Part shown: positions 1-7,800 of the stretch, one piece after another | Position numbering within the stretch: position 1 is the stretch's first letter | How the letters are laid out: each line of letters opens with the position of its first letter | NCBI GenBank assembly: GCA_963714145.1 | Contig: OY970235.1 | Span: 6,510,001 to 6,574,000, forward strand | Length of the DNA: 64,000 nt | Direction: 5' to 3' | From: JBBWZH01 sp035544115 | Lineage (GTDB): Bacteria > Actinomycetota > Actinomycetes > Mycobacteriales > CADCTP01 | Program-made: the position numbers and the translations under genes | The notes under the pieces: generated by a model | Seen by the model: only the letters and a program-made list of their open reading frames with translations | Databases searched by the model: none | Told to the model about the DNA's origin: nothing

Positions 1-749
1 AACACCGCCAGGTGCACCGCCTGCAGTTCAGCGCCCGGGTCGGCGCCGAGCTCGTCCGCCAGCCGTTCCCGCAGCGGGGCGTACACGTCCAGCGCGTCGG
101 CCGTCCGACCGGTCGCCGCATACGCCCGCATCAGCACCGCGGCCAGCGGCTCCGCCAGCGGAAACTCGTCCAGCAGTGCGCGCACCGGCGCCGGCACGAC
201 TGCCGGCTCACCGGCCCGTAACTCCGCGTCCGCCCACGCCACCACCGCCGCGAGGTGCTCCTGCCGCCACGAGTCGCGCAGCCGGCCGGCCCACTCCCCC
301 GCCACTCCGGTCAGCGGATCGCCCCGCCAGCACCCGACCGCCTCCCGGAGCAGCCCCAGCCGCTCGCCGTCCCGGCCGGCACCGCGCGACACCTCGAGCA
401 GCCGGCGGAACCGGTGCAGGTCCACCTCGTCCGGGTCGACCTCCAGCACGTACCCGCCGGCCCGGCGGGTGATCCGGACGTTCGGGTCCGACGCGGCGGG
501 CCCCCGTTCGAGGCAGCGCCGCAGCCGGGTGATGTGGGTGTGCAACGTGCGCCGCGCCCGCTCCGGCGGATCCTCCCCCCAGACCCGATCCACCAGCACC
601 TCCACCGGCACCAACCGGCCGGCGTCGACCGCCAGCGCCGCCAGCACGCCATACTGCCGCGGCCCACCCACCGCCAACTGGGTCGACCCGGCCCATACCT
701 CGACCGGACCCAACAGCCGGAACCTCACCTCGACACGGTCAGCGACCAA
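1..749 (-). CDS. SARP/BTAD-family transcriptional regulator, 3' end outside window
   Basis: The visible N-terminal ~249 residues match the SARP architecture. An OmpR-type winged helix comes first (residues ~8-100, with FRLLGPVEV, a PRQYGVLAALAVDAGR stretch and VWGEDPPERARRTLHTHI), followed by a BTAD domain (DEVDLHRFRRLL through GADPGAELQAVH). Such proteins activate secondary-metabolite or signalling genes. No ATG precedes the fold. I chose TTG 749 because AGGAGGG lies at 754-760; GTG 728 is the alternative and lacks a well-placed ribosome site. The C-terminus, including any NB-ARC or TPR part, is off the left edge, so a small versus AfsR-like SARP cannot be decided. Confidence 0.85.
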   Translation of the reverse strand, partial: MVADRVEVRFRLLGPVEVWAGSTQLAVGGPRQYGVLAALAVDAGRLVPVEVLVDRVWGEDPPERARRTLHTHITRLRRCLERGPAASDPNVRITRRAGGYVLEVDPDEVDLHRFRRLLEVSRGAGRDGERLGLLREAVGCWRGDPLTGVAGEWAGRLRDSWRQEHLAAVVAWADAELRAGEPAVVPAPVRALLDEFPLAEPLAAVLMRAYAATGRTADALDVYAPLRERLADELGADPGAELQAVHLAV

Positions 750-1006
750 CCATCCCTCCTGCGAACCTCGGGCACTACCCCTCCTCATCGGTGGTGCCTG
801 CACGCGACGAGCGGAACCGTCACGTCCCCCAGCGCCAGTGAACCGTCTCGGGTTGGGTGCCGCCTCGTGTCTTGCGATGGATGCGGATCATGGCGAAGAG
901 AGGCACCCGGCCGAGCAATGGAACGCGCGACGCTAGTCGAGACCGGATCCTCCCCAAACACGCCATCGCCGTCCGCCTCCTCGGCCGCCTCCTGCGCGGA
1001 TCGGCG

Positions 1007-1291
1007 CTACCCAACCGCCGCGCGATGCCTGTCGTCTTCCGCCGACCCGGCTTGCCGCCGCAGCCGAGCGGCGAGCAGCGATCCGGCGCAACCGGCGCCG
1101 GCGCCAACGCCGAACGCGAAGCCGGGCGAGATCCGTCCCAGGGCGACAGCAAGGCCGATCAGTCCGCCGAGCACCAGGAGCACCGCCGTCGCGGCGCCAA
1201 GCATCCCGACGACGAGGCGGAAAGTGCGACCCCAGTCCTCCGGATTCAAGAAGTCGAGCACCAACTCCAGCGGACTGCGCGGTGCCTCCAC
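1007..1291 (-). CDS. Small two-TM membrane protein, unknown function
   Basis: A ~94-residue reading frame begins with a short amphipathic segment (LELVLDFLNPEDWGRTFRLV). Two hydrophobic helices follow: one around VVGMLGAATAVLLVLGGLIGLAVAL, and a Gly/Ala-rich one (FAFGVGAGAGCAGSLLAA) ending in a basic RLRRQAG tail. The hydrophobic pattern suggests a real integral membrane protein. The start is uncertain: GTG 1291 just precedes the conserved-looking part, and GTG 1408 would add 39 basic, low-complexity residues. I do not recognise a named family. It lies alone between the SARP gene and a gene-free stretch. Confidence 0.5.
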   Translation of the reverse strand: MEAPRSPLELVLDFLNPEDWGRTFRLVVGMLGAATAVLLVLGGLIGLAVALGRISPGFAFGVGAGAGCAGSLLAARLRRQAGSAEDDRHRAAVG

Positions 1292-1408
1292 CGTCCGCAA
1301 CCCCGGCCGGCGCCGACCTCTTCTCGCCGCCTTGTGCACACGCGGTGAACCGACATCGAGCGGGCGATGAATGAGCTCCGGCGCTGGCGCGCGCGATGAA
1401 TGGTCCAC

Positions 1409-2197
1409 TGTGGCAGTCGTCCCTCGAAGCCGGCTTCATGGCGTGCTCAGCCAGCCAGGCCGCAGGTGCTCCAGCCTGGCCGAGTTCGCGGTAGGGACGC
1501 GCCCGGCGCCTGTCCAGGCCGGGTCGGCCTGGACGACATCGGACACTCACTGCGACGAGAAGCATAGGCCATCGGGTCGGCCGCAGCGAGCACTCACTGC
1601 CGCTCCGACAGGGCTGACCAGCAGGTTTGTCATCCTGCACGTGAAAGGCCGACCTATCAGAACTCCGAGATCAGTGACTCTGTGTAGTAAGAATACAAAT
1701 CGATGCGGCACGGTGTGACACGAAGAATGCCAAAGTCGGCCATAGATGACGTAGAGTGCGCGTCCGACAGAGAGAGCCCCCGTCGAGGGTTCGACGGGGG
1801 CTCTCTCCAGACTCCGGATCGAAACTGCTTCGCGGTAGGGACGATCCGGACGAGGGACCCCGGGGACGGTTCGCCCGTCCTCGGGGTTTCCTACCCGACC
1901 TCAGCCGGGTGTCCGCAGGGGTTGGTCAACTTGCCCCCGGCAAGACATCAGTTGGACGCCGGTGTCCGCACCCACCATTCCTGGGATCCTGCCGACTTCG
2001 ATGCTGCCGCCCATCGGCGTCCGCCTCCCCTCGCGAACCTCCACCCCGACGCAACGGGACAGCGTGCTCGGATCTCGACTTACCGTTTGACATGTCGAAC
2101 ACCCCTCGCGAGAACCGTACCACCCCATGACGCGACAGTCGAACGCTGATAAAAACTCGCGGTATGCTTGCCGGGGCACGGACATGAGGGGGTGGCG
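1409..2197. other. Gene-free stretch of ~790 bp
   Basis: I find no convincing reading frame here. Codon use in the overlapping frames is irregular and none resembles a family. The notable content is three strong consecutive inverted repeats at 1771-1887, listed separately. Near the XRE gene a TTGACATGTCGAA near-palindrome (about 2087-2099) could be a promoter element or operator. Confidence 0.6.
1763..1890. ncRNA. Candidate structured RNA: three consecutive stem-loops
   Basis: Three inverted repeats follow each other with gaps of 7 bp. Hairpin 1 (1771-1786 with 1791-1806) has perfect 16-bp arms and a 4-nt loop. Hairpin 2 (1814-1821 with 1842-1849) has perfect 8-bp arms enclosing a shorter inner stem ACTGC/GCGGT. 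Hairpin 3 (1857-1869 with 1875-1887) has 13-bp arms with one G-U pair, a 5-nt loop, and a short T run after it. A TAGAGT hexamer near 1752 could be a -10 box for the + strand. This may be a small RNA or a cluster of bidirectional terminators; the strand cannot be fixed by symmetry. Inference from sequence only. Confidence 0.4.
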
Positions 2198-2572
2198 ATG
2201 GCACAGGCAACCGTCGACGTCGGCGGCCTGTACGCGGCCCTGGACGCGGCGCGGGCCAGCAAGGAGCTGTCCTGGCGGCAGTTGGCCAAGGAGATCGGGG
2301 TCAGCCCGTCGACCATGACCCGGATGGGCAACAGCCAGAAGCCCGAGATCAACGCGTTCGCCGCGATGGTTCGGTGGCTCAACATGCCGGCCGAGACCTT
2401 CATGATCGACGAGGACACCGCGCCGCGGGAGGAACCTCCGCTGCTCGCACAGCTCGCGCCGCTGCTGCGGGCACGCACCGACCTCGACGCCGACGACGTG
2501 CGGTATCTGGAGGAGCTCATCGGCGCCGCGGTGCGCCGGTTCGACAGCGAGCGGGGCACCGGGCGGAGGTAG
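2198..2572 (+). CDS. XRE-family helix-turn-helix regulator
   Basis: This 124-residue protein has a Cro/C1-type HTH at residues ~10-65 (SWRQLAKEIGVSPSTMTRMG), then an acidic tail. The start ATG 2198 follows a purine-rich GAGGGGGTGG at 2186-2195. It reads directly into the ImmA/IrrE-type protease gene 2 bp downstream, which has its ribosome site inside this gene's last codons, so the two are one operon. In this widespread arrangement the protease is thought to cleave or modulate the XRE repressor. Likely a stress- or DNA-damage-responsive repressor that may control its own promoter. Confidence 0.88.
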   Translation: MAQATVDVGGLYAALDAARASKELSWRQLAKEIGVSPSTMTRMGNSQKPEINAFAAMVRWLNMPAETFMIDEDTAPREEPPLLAQLAPLLRARTDLDADDVRYLEELIGAAVRRFDSERGTGRR

Positions 2573-2574
2573 TC

Positions 2575-3258
2575 GTGAGCAACTGTCACAACCAGGCCGA
2601 CATGCGCGCGCTGGCCGCCGAGGAACGCGCCAACCTCAACCTCGGCCCCTTCGCCGCGCTCAACCCGTACGACCTGGCGGCCGAGCACGGGATTCCGGTG
2701 TACGGGATCTGCGAGCTCATCGAGAACGGCTGCACCACCGAGGCGATCGAACACTTCACCCGCCGCCAGCTCGGCAAGTGGTCCGCGGCGCTCGTCCCGC
2801 AGGGAACCGGCCGGTTCATCATCGAGAACACCGCACACAGCCCCCGACGCCGCCGCTCCAGCGTCGCGCACGAACTGAGCCACCAGTTGCTCGAGCACGA
2901 GTTCGACAGCGTTCTCCTCGCCGACGACGGCTCGTGTCGTTTCGACAAGGAGAAGGAAGGCCAGGCCAGATTCCTCTCCGGCCAACTCCTCATCCCTGAC
3001 CAAGCCGCGGTCCGAGCCGCCTTCCGGGGCACCACCAACTACCAGCTCGCCGCGCGCTACGGCGTCAGCCCCGACTTCGCCCAATGGCGCATGTCCGGCG
3101 CCCGCGTCATCGCGGATCGCGCCGCCAGGAAACAGGCCGGCGCCGAGGGAATCCGCGACTTCGCCCAACACAGCCGTAGCTACCCGTCGGCTGCACGCCG
3201 ACCGAACGGTCCACCGCCGGTCACATCAGAAGAGGGTCAACGGCTCGCTCCGTGGTGA
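2575..3258 (+). CDS. ImmA/IrrE family metallo-endopeptidase
   Basis: A 227-residue zinc peptidase of the ImmA/IrrE (DUF955) family. The catalytic HEXXH appears as HELSH within SVAHELSHQLLEHEF, around residue 100, with downstream acidic residues that could supply the third zinc ligand. The start is GTG 2575, preceded by GGAGG overlapping the end of the XRE gene. Family members cleave cognate XRE repressors (ImmA of ICEBs1, IrrE of Deinococcus). Its C-terminal region (to APW) overlaps the convergent DUF72 gene by 33 bp. Confidence 0.9.
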   Translation: MSNCHNQADMRALAAEERANLNLGPFAALNPYDLAAEHGIPVYGICELIENGCTTEAIEHFTRRQLGKWSAALVPQGTGRFIIENTAHSPRRRRSSVAHELSHQLLEHEFDSVLLADDGSCRFDKEKEGQARFLSGQLLIPDQAAVRAAFRGTTNYQLAARYGVSPDFAQWRMSGARVIADRAARKQAGAEGIRDFAQHSRSYPSAARRPNGPPPVTSEEGQRLAPW

Positions 3259-4074
3259 CCGCGGTAGCTCGGCCAGTTCCGGTAGGCGAGCCCGTACCTC
3301 GTCGTGGAACTGGCGGGCGAGCAGGAGCGCGTCGGCATTGTCGGGAGTGTGCACGAAGACGGTGGGTGAGCGGCCCTCGCGCAGCCAATCAGCGGTGACG
3401 TCGACCCAGCGCTGCCAGCCCTCGACGGTCCGCGCGGAGTCGTCGCGGCCGAGGTAACGGATGATCGGCCGGTCGGTCAGCGCGCGCGACCGGAACGGCA
3501 GCCGCGGCTTCTTGCTCCAGGCGTCCCGCTCAGCGTCGCTGCTCGGCGGACTGCGGAAGAACGCGGTGGTGTCGAACGGGATCCATTCGGTGGCCGTGCC
3601 GGCCAGGATTTCTTCCAGCCGGCGCGCGGCGTGCACGTCGCTGAAGAATGCGGGATGGCGGACCTCCACGGCGTACCGGTACGACCTGCTGAGGCCGCGC
3701 AGGAAGCCGGTGAGCGCGGCCAGGTCGGCGGGTGCGAACGAGGCCGGCAGCTGTATCCAGAGCGCGTGCGCTCGCGGTCCGAGTGGCTCGATCGCTGCCA
3801 TGAACGCGGACAGCGGCGCATCGACGTCGACGAGCCGACGGTCGTGCGTGATCTCCCTCGGCAGCTTGAGCACGAAGCGGAAGTCGGCGTCGGTCTGCTC
3901 CGCCCACGCGGTCACCGTGCTCCGCGCCGGAGTCGCGTAGAACGTCGTGTTCCCTTCGACGGCGTTGCACCAGCCGGCGTAGCTACGCAGGCGTTCCCGC
4001 GCCGGCGAAGGCGGCAGGAAGCGACCCCGCCAGGCCTGGTGCGTCCACATCGCGCAGCCGACATGCAGACGCAC
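3226..4074 (-). CDS. DUF72 (YecE-like) domain protein
   Basis: A 282-residue protein of the DUF72 TIM-barrel family. It has the characteristic start LHVGCAMWTHQAWRG, the NAVEGNTTFYATPAR segment, FRFVLKLPREITHDRRL, ALWIQLPASF and the late FVHTPDNADALLLARQFHDEV. GTG 4074 is chosen because GGAGGTGGATT precedes it and the fold begins four residues later; the open frame continues upstream without family similarity. The biochemical role of the family is not established. The 3' end overlaps the convergent protease gene. Confidence 0.9.
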   Translation of the reverse strand: MRLHVGCAMWTHQAWRGRFLPPSPARERLRSYAGWCNAVEGNTTFYATPARSTVTAWAEQTDADFRFVLKLPREITHDRRLVDVDAPLSAFMAAIEPLGPRAHALWIQLPASFAPADLAALTGFLRGLSRSYRYAVEVRHPAFFSDVHAARRLEEILAGTATEWIPFDTTAFFRSPPSSDAERDAWSKKPRLPFRSRALTDRPIIRYLGRDDSARTVEGWQRWVDVTADWLREGRSPTVFVHTPDNADALLLARQFHDEVRARLPELAELPRSPRSEPLTLF

Positions 4075-4115
4075 AATCCACCTCCGCCAGGAACACACCA
4101 CACTCGCCGTACGCG

Positions 4116-4799
4116 TCAGCGCGGGCGGCGCGACGGATCGTAGATCCAGACGGCGTCGCGGCTGCCGCACTTGGTGCACGACTTCGCCCCGAGCTGCTTC
4201 CGGAGCCGGTCGGCCGAGCCGGGACCGCTCGTCAGAATCGCCGTGCCGCTGCTACCGAGCAGTCCGCCCAGCAGCATGGCCCGGCTGTGGTCGGCGAAGC
4301 ACTCCAGGCAGTGGAAGCCGCCCTCGGTGATGGCCCGGGTCTGCGGCGCGTCGATCCCGTACGCCTCGCTGAGCACCGGCATCAGCCGTTCCATGTGCGT
4401 CCGCAGCGGCACGTCGAAGGTGGTCCGCAGCAGCGCGACCTTGCCGGCCGCCGCGTCAGCCGCGAAGGACGCGAACTCGTCGTGCAGCTGGTAGCTCGTG
4501 CCGTCGACGGTCAGTTCCCGGCCCGTCCCGCGCGAGCCGGTGCCCTCCGCGGCCGACGCGGCGTCGCCGAACAACACGAAGATCCCACCCCGGTCGTCGG
4601 CCGTGTTCGCCTGCCGGGTCCGTTGCCGGCCGAGCAGGTGGAACAGGTCCTCCTTGGCCAGCAGCGCCTCGATCAGCCCCGAGTCGCGCGCGTCCTTCGC
4701 CGAGGCCAGCCAGAGACCGACGGCCTCGCCGCTGGAGTCGCGGACCAGGCTGTACGACCGGTCGACGGCGGCCGCCTGCCGGCGCCTGAACAGGGACAT
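4116..4799 (-). CDS. Unknown protein with C-terminal zinc-ribbon-like motif
   Basis: This 227-residue protein has no family I recognise. The N-terminus (FRRRQAAAVDRSYSLVRDSSGEAVGLWLAS) leads into a mixed alpha/beta region. Two CxxC pairs lie in the second half: CLEC in GGFHCLECFADHS and CTKCGSRDAVW close to the end, together compatible with one zinc site. GAGGAG lies 7 bp before ATG 4799. It sits 54 bp downstream of the RHS gene on the same strand, so it is probably co-transcribed with it. That is the position where an immunity protein for an RHS C-terminal toxin would be found, but nothing in the sequence proves this. Confidence 0.72.
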   Translation of the reverse strand: MSLFRRRQAAAVDRSYSLVRDSSGEAVGLWLASAKDARDSGLIEALLAKEDLFHLLGRQRTRQANTADDRGGIFVLFGDAASAAEGTGSRGTGRELTVDGTSYQLHDEFASFAADAAAGKVALLRTTFDVPLRTHMERLMPVLSEAYGIDAPQTRAITEGGFHCLECFADHSRAMLLGGLLGSSGTAILTSGPGSADRLRKQLGAKSCTKCGSRDAVWIYDPSRRPR

Positions 4800-4853
4800 C
4801 CGAAAGCTCCTCAGCCTCGTCCGATCACCGATGTCGCACCGCTGTCCGAACGG

Positions 4854-7800
4854 TCAGCCGAGACCGAGCCAACCCTTGACCGCGCCCCACGTCTTTCCAG
4901 CGATCGCCGACCCATCGCTGGAGAGGTTCCCGAGATTGTACGAAGCCGAGTGCCAATCCCCGAAGCTGAGCCCGATGCTGTCCGTCAGGTATATGCCGGC
5001 CTCGAAATCGTTCGGGTCGGGGTAACCGGCGTCGTCTATCCCGTACGTATCGTAGCCACCGATGAAGAGCGCAGCCTGCTCACCCCGGCTGTGACTCCCT
5101 CGGTCTCGCGCCGCCAGATGCGACCAGCCAATCGACGGTCCGTGCTCCACGATTCCGAATGGGCCCCAGCCGAAGCTGATCGTGCCGCCCTGGAACGTGA
5201 GCCCCCAGCAGAGGTACAGGCAGCCGCCGAACCCCAGCGTCGTGTGTTCCCAGACGTAACGTTCGCTGACGACCATGGCACAGAGTAGTGCGTCGTCCAG
5301 GTTGCCGGCGGCGGCATTGATCATGGGTCCGAACCTGCCGGTGCCCTGCTGCTGCTTCTGCTGGTCCTGCAGCTCGCATCGGCTCGGGCCGGTGTTGCCG
5401 GTGAGCATGTGTCCGACCGATTCGATCCGGTCTCTGGCCGAACACAAGCCGCTCGGGTCGGTCCGGTGGGTCGGAGCGTTACCGGCGTACGTGTAGTCCG
5501 GCTCGACCGGTTCGGCCGGGCGTAGCTCGATCGGGTCGGGCCGGGTGAACCGGCCGGTGGGCGAGTCGAGGTCGCGGGCGCGGAGGTTGACGCGGTTCGG
5601 CGCGTACGGATCGTAGGTCGCGCCGGTGAAGCCGAACGGCTGAGTCGGCGCGGTCGCGACCAGCTTCGTCTGGGTGCGGATGCCGAACGGGTCGTAGGCG
5701 TTGCGCCACCCGTTGACGCCGGCGTTGTCGGTGGTGTCCGTGATCGACCCGATCCAGTCGTGGTGCAGGTAGAAGTTGCCGGTGCCGGTCTGCATCGTCA
5801 GCGGCGTGCCGTCCGGGCCGGTCTCGTGGTCGCCGATGAGGCTGTTCGTGGCGTCCAGGTAGGTGGCGAGCTGCGGCAGCCCGCCGTCGCCGTTGACGTC
5901 CCACAGCTGGGTGCGGAACAGCGCGCCGTTCTGGTTCACGGTCACCCGGTTGCCGTCCGCGTCGTTGACGAATGTGGTCACCGTCGCGCCGCTGGTGATC
6001 CCGGTGAGGTGGTTGCCGGCGTCGTAGGTGTAGGTCCGCGTCCCGTCACCGGTCTGGTTGCCGTCCGCGTCGTAGCTGTAGTTCGTGGTCGCCGCGCCGG
6101 CGGCGGTCGACGTCAGCTGGTCCGCGGCATCGTAGGCGTAGCTGGTCGTCACACCGCCGGCGACGCTGGTCGCCCGGTTGCCGACGGCGTCGTAGGTGTA
6201 GGTGATGGCGGACCCGGCGGGGCAGCCCGTGGCCGTGGTGACCGACGGGGTGCACCCGGTCAGCAACCGCCCGGCCGGGTCGTAGGTGTAGTTCTGGCTG
6301 CCGGCGGCGAGGCCGGCGCGGGCGGCGTCGATCCGGGTCGGCTGCCCGGCGTTGTCCAGGGTGAGCGTCCAGGACGCGAGCACCGCGCCGCTGGTCGGGT
6401 TGGTGTTGTCCACCTTCGTCAGCCGGCCCGCCCGGTCGAAGGTGTGGGCCTCGGTGTACCCGTTGGTCGCCGGGTACTTCGTCGTCACCTGGTTGCCGGC
6501 GGGATCCCAGCCGAAGACGATCTGATTGCCGCCGACGGTGTGCGAGACGCGGCGCCGGTCGGCGTCGTAGGTGTAGACCGTGGCGCGGCCGTCGGGGAAG
6601 GTGCGGGTGGTGATGTCGCCGTTCGCGTTGTAGGCGTAGGAGAACCTGGTGGTAGCGCCGGGGACGCCGACGGTCAGCAGCCGTTCCTCGTTGTCATACG
6701 TGAGCGCCCGGGTGCCGGTCGCGTCGGTGACGGACGTCGGGTTCCCGTTCTTGTCGTAGGCGTATGCCAGCGGCCTGGTCGCGTCGGAGTAGGCGACAGC
6801 GGTCACCTCGCCGCGCGGGTTGACGGTTCGGGTGGCGGTCGTGCCGCGCGCGTTGACCGACGTCGTGCGGTTGCCGTCAACGTCGTAGCCGAACGACCGG
6901 GCCCGGTTCAGCGGGTCGGTGATCTTTTTCAGCTGGCCCGCCGCGTCGTAGTCGTAGGTCGTCACGTGTCCCTTGGCGTCGGTGCGCCGGGTGAGGTTGC
7001 CGACGGCGTCGAAGGCGAACCCGGTCTGCGCGCCGGCCGGATCCCGCGCCGACGTCACCCGCCCGAGCGCGTCGTAGCCGCGGGTGGTCTTGCGGCCCAG
7101 CGGGTCGGTGGCCGACGTCGCGTTGTCCAGCGCGTCGTACTCCGTGGTCGTGGTGTGGCCCAGCGGGTCGATGACGGAGGTGCGGTTGCCGGCCGGGTCA
7201 TAGCGGTACTGGGTCGTGTACTGCGCCGGCGTCCCACCGGCCACGTTCCCGCGCGGGTCGACCATCGTGGCCTGGCGGCCGTCGCCGTCGTACGTCCAGG
7301 TGGTCCTGTTCCCGAGTGGGGTGGTGGCCGATGTGCGGTTGCCGTCCGCGTCGTAGCCGTAGGTCGTGATCTTGCCCAGCGGGTCGGTGACCGTCTGCAG
7401 GCGGTCGACCTGATCGAAGGCGTTGACGGTCTTCGCCCCCGTGCGATCGGTGACCGACGTGGGATTGCCGTTGCCGTCGTAAACCGTCGTCGTCGTCCGG
7501 CCGAGCGGGTCGGTGACGACCCGGGGACGGTTGAGGCCGTCATAGGTCGTGCGGGTGACGGCCCCGGTCGGATCGGTCACCGACGTCTGGTTGCCGACCC
7601 GGTCGTAGCCGTACGTCGTGGTGTACGACCCGGCCGGTGCACCCGCCAGGTTGCCCCTGGATGAGGTCATCGACGCTCGGCGGTTGGCAGCGTCGTAGCT
7701 GAACGTCGTCCTGGCGCCCAGCTCGTCGGTCTGCGAGACCACGTTGCCGTTGCCGTCGTATCCGGTCGTGGTCTGCTTGCCCAGCTGGTTGGTGGCGGTG

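Noticed and set aside
820..1640. Overlapping plus- and minus-strand ORFs of 110-371 codons around the small membrane protein
   Set aside because: Arg/Pro/Ser-rich shadow translations. Only the frame with two hydrophobic helices looks like a protein.
3461..4143. Plus-strand ORFs opposite the DUF72 gene
   Set aside because: No recognisable domain, and the minus strand encodes a complete DUF72 protein with a ribosome site.
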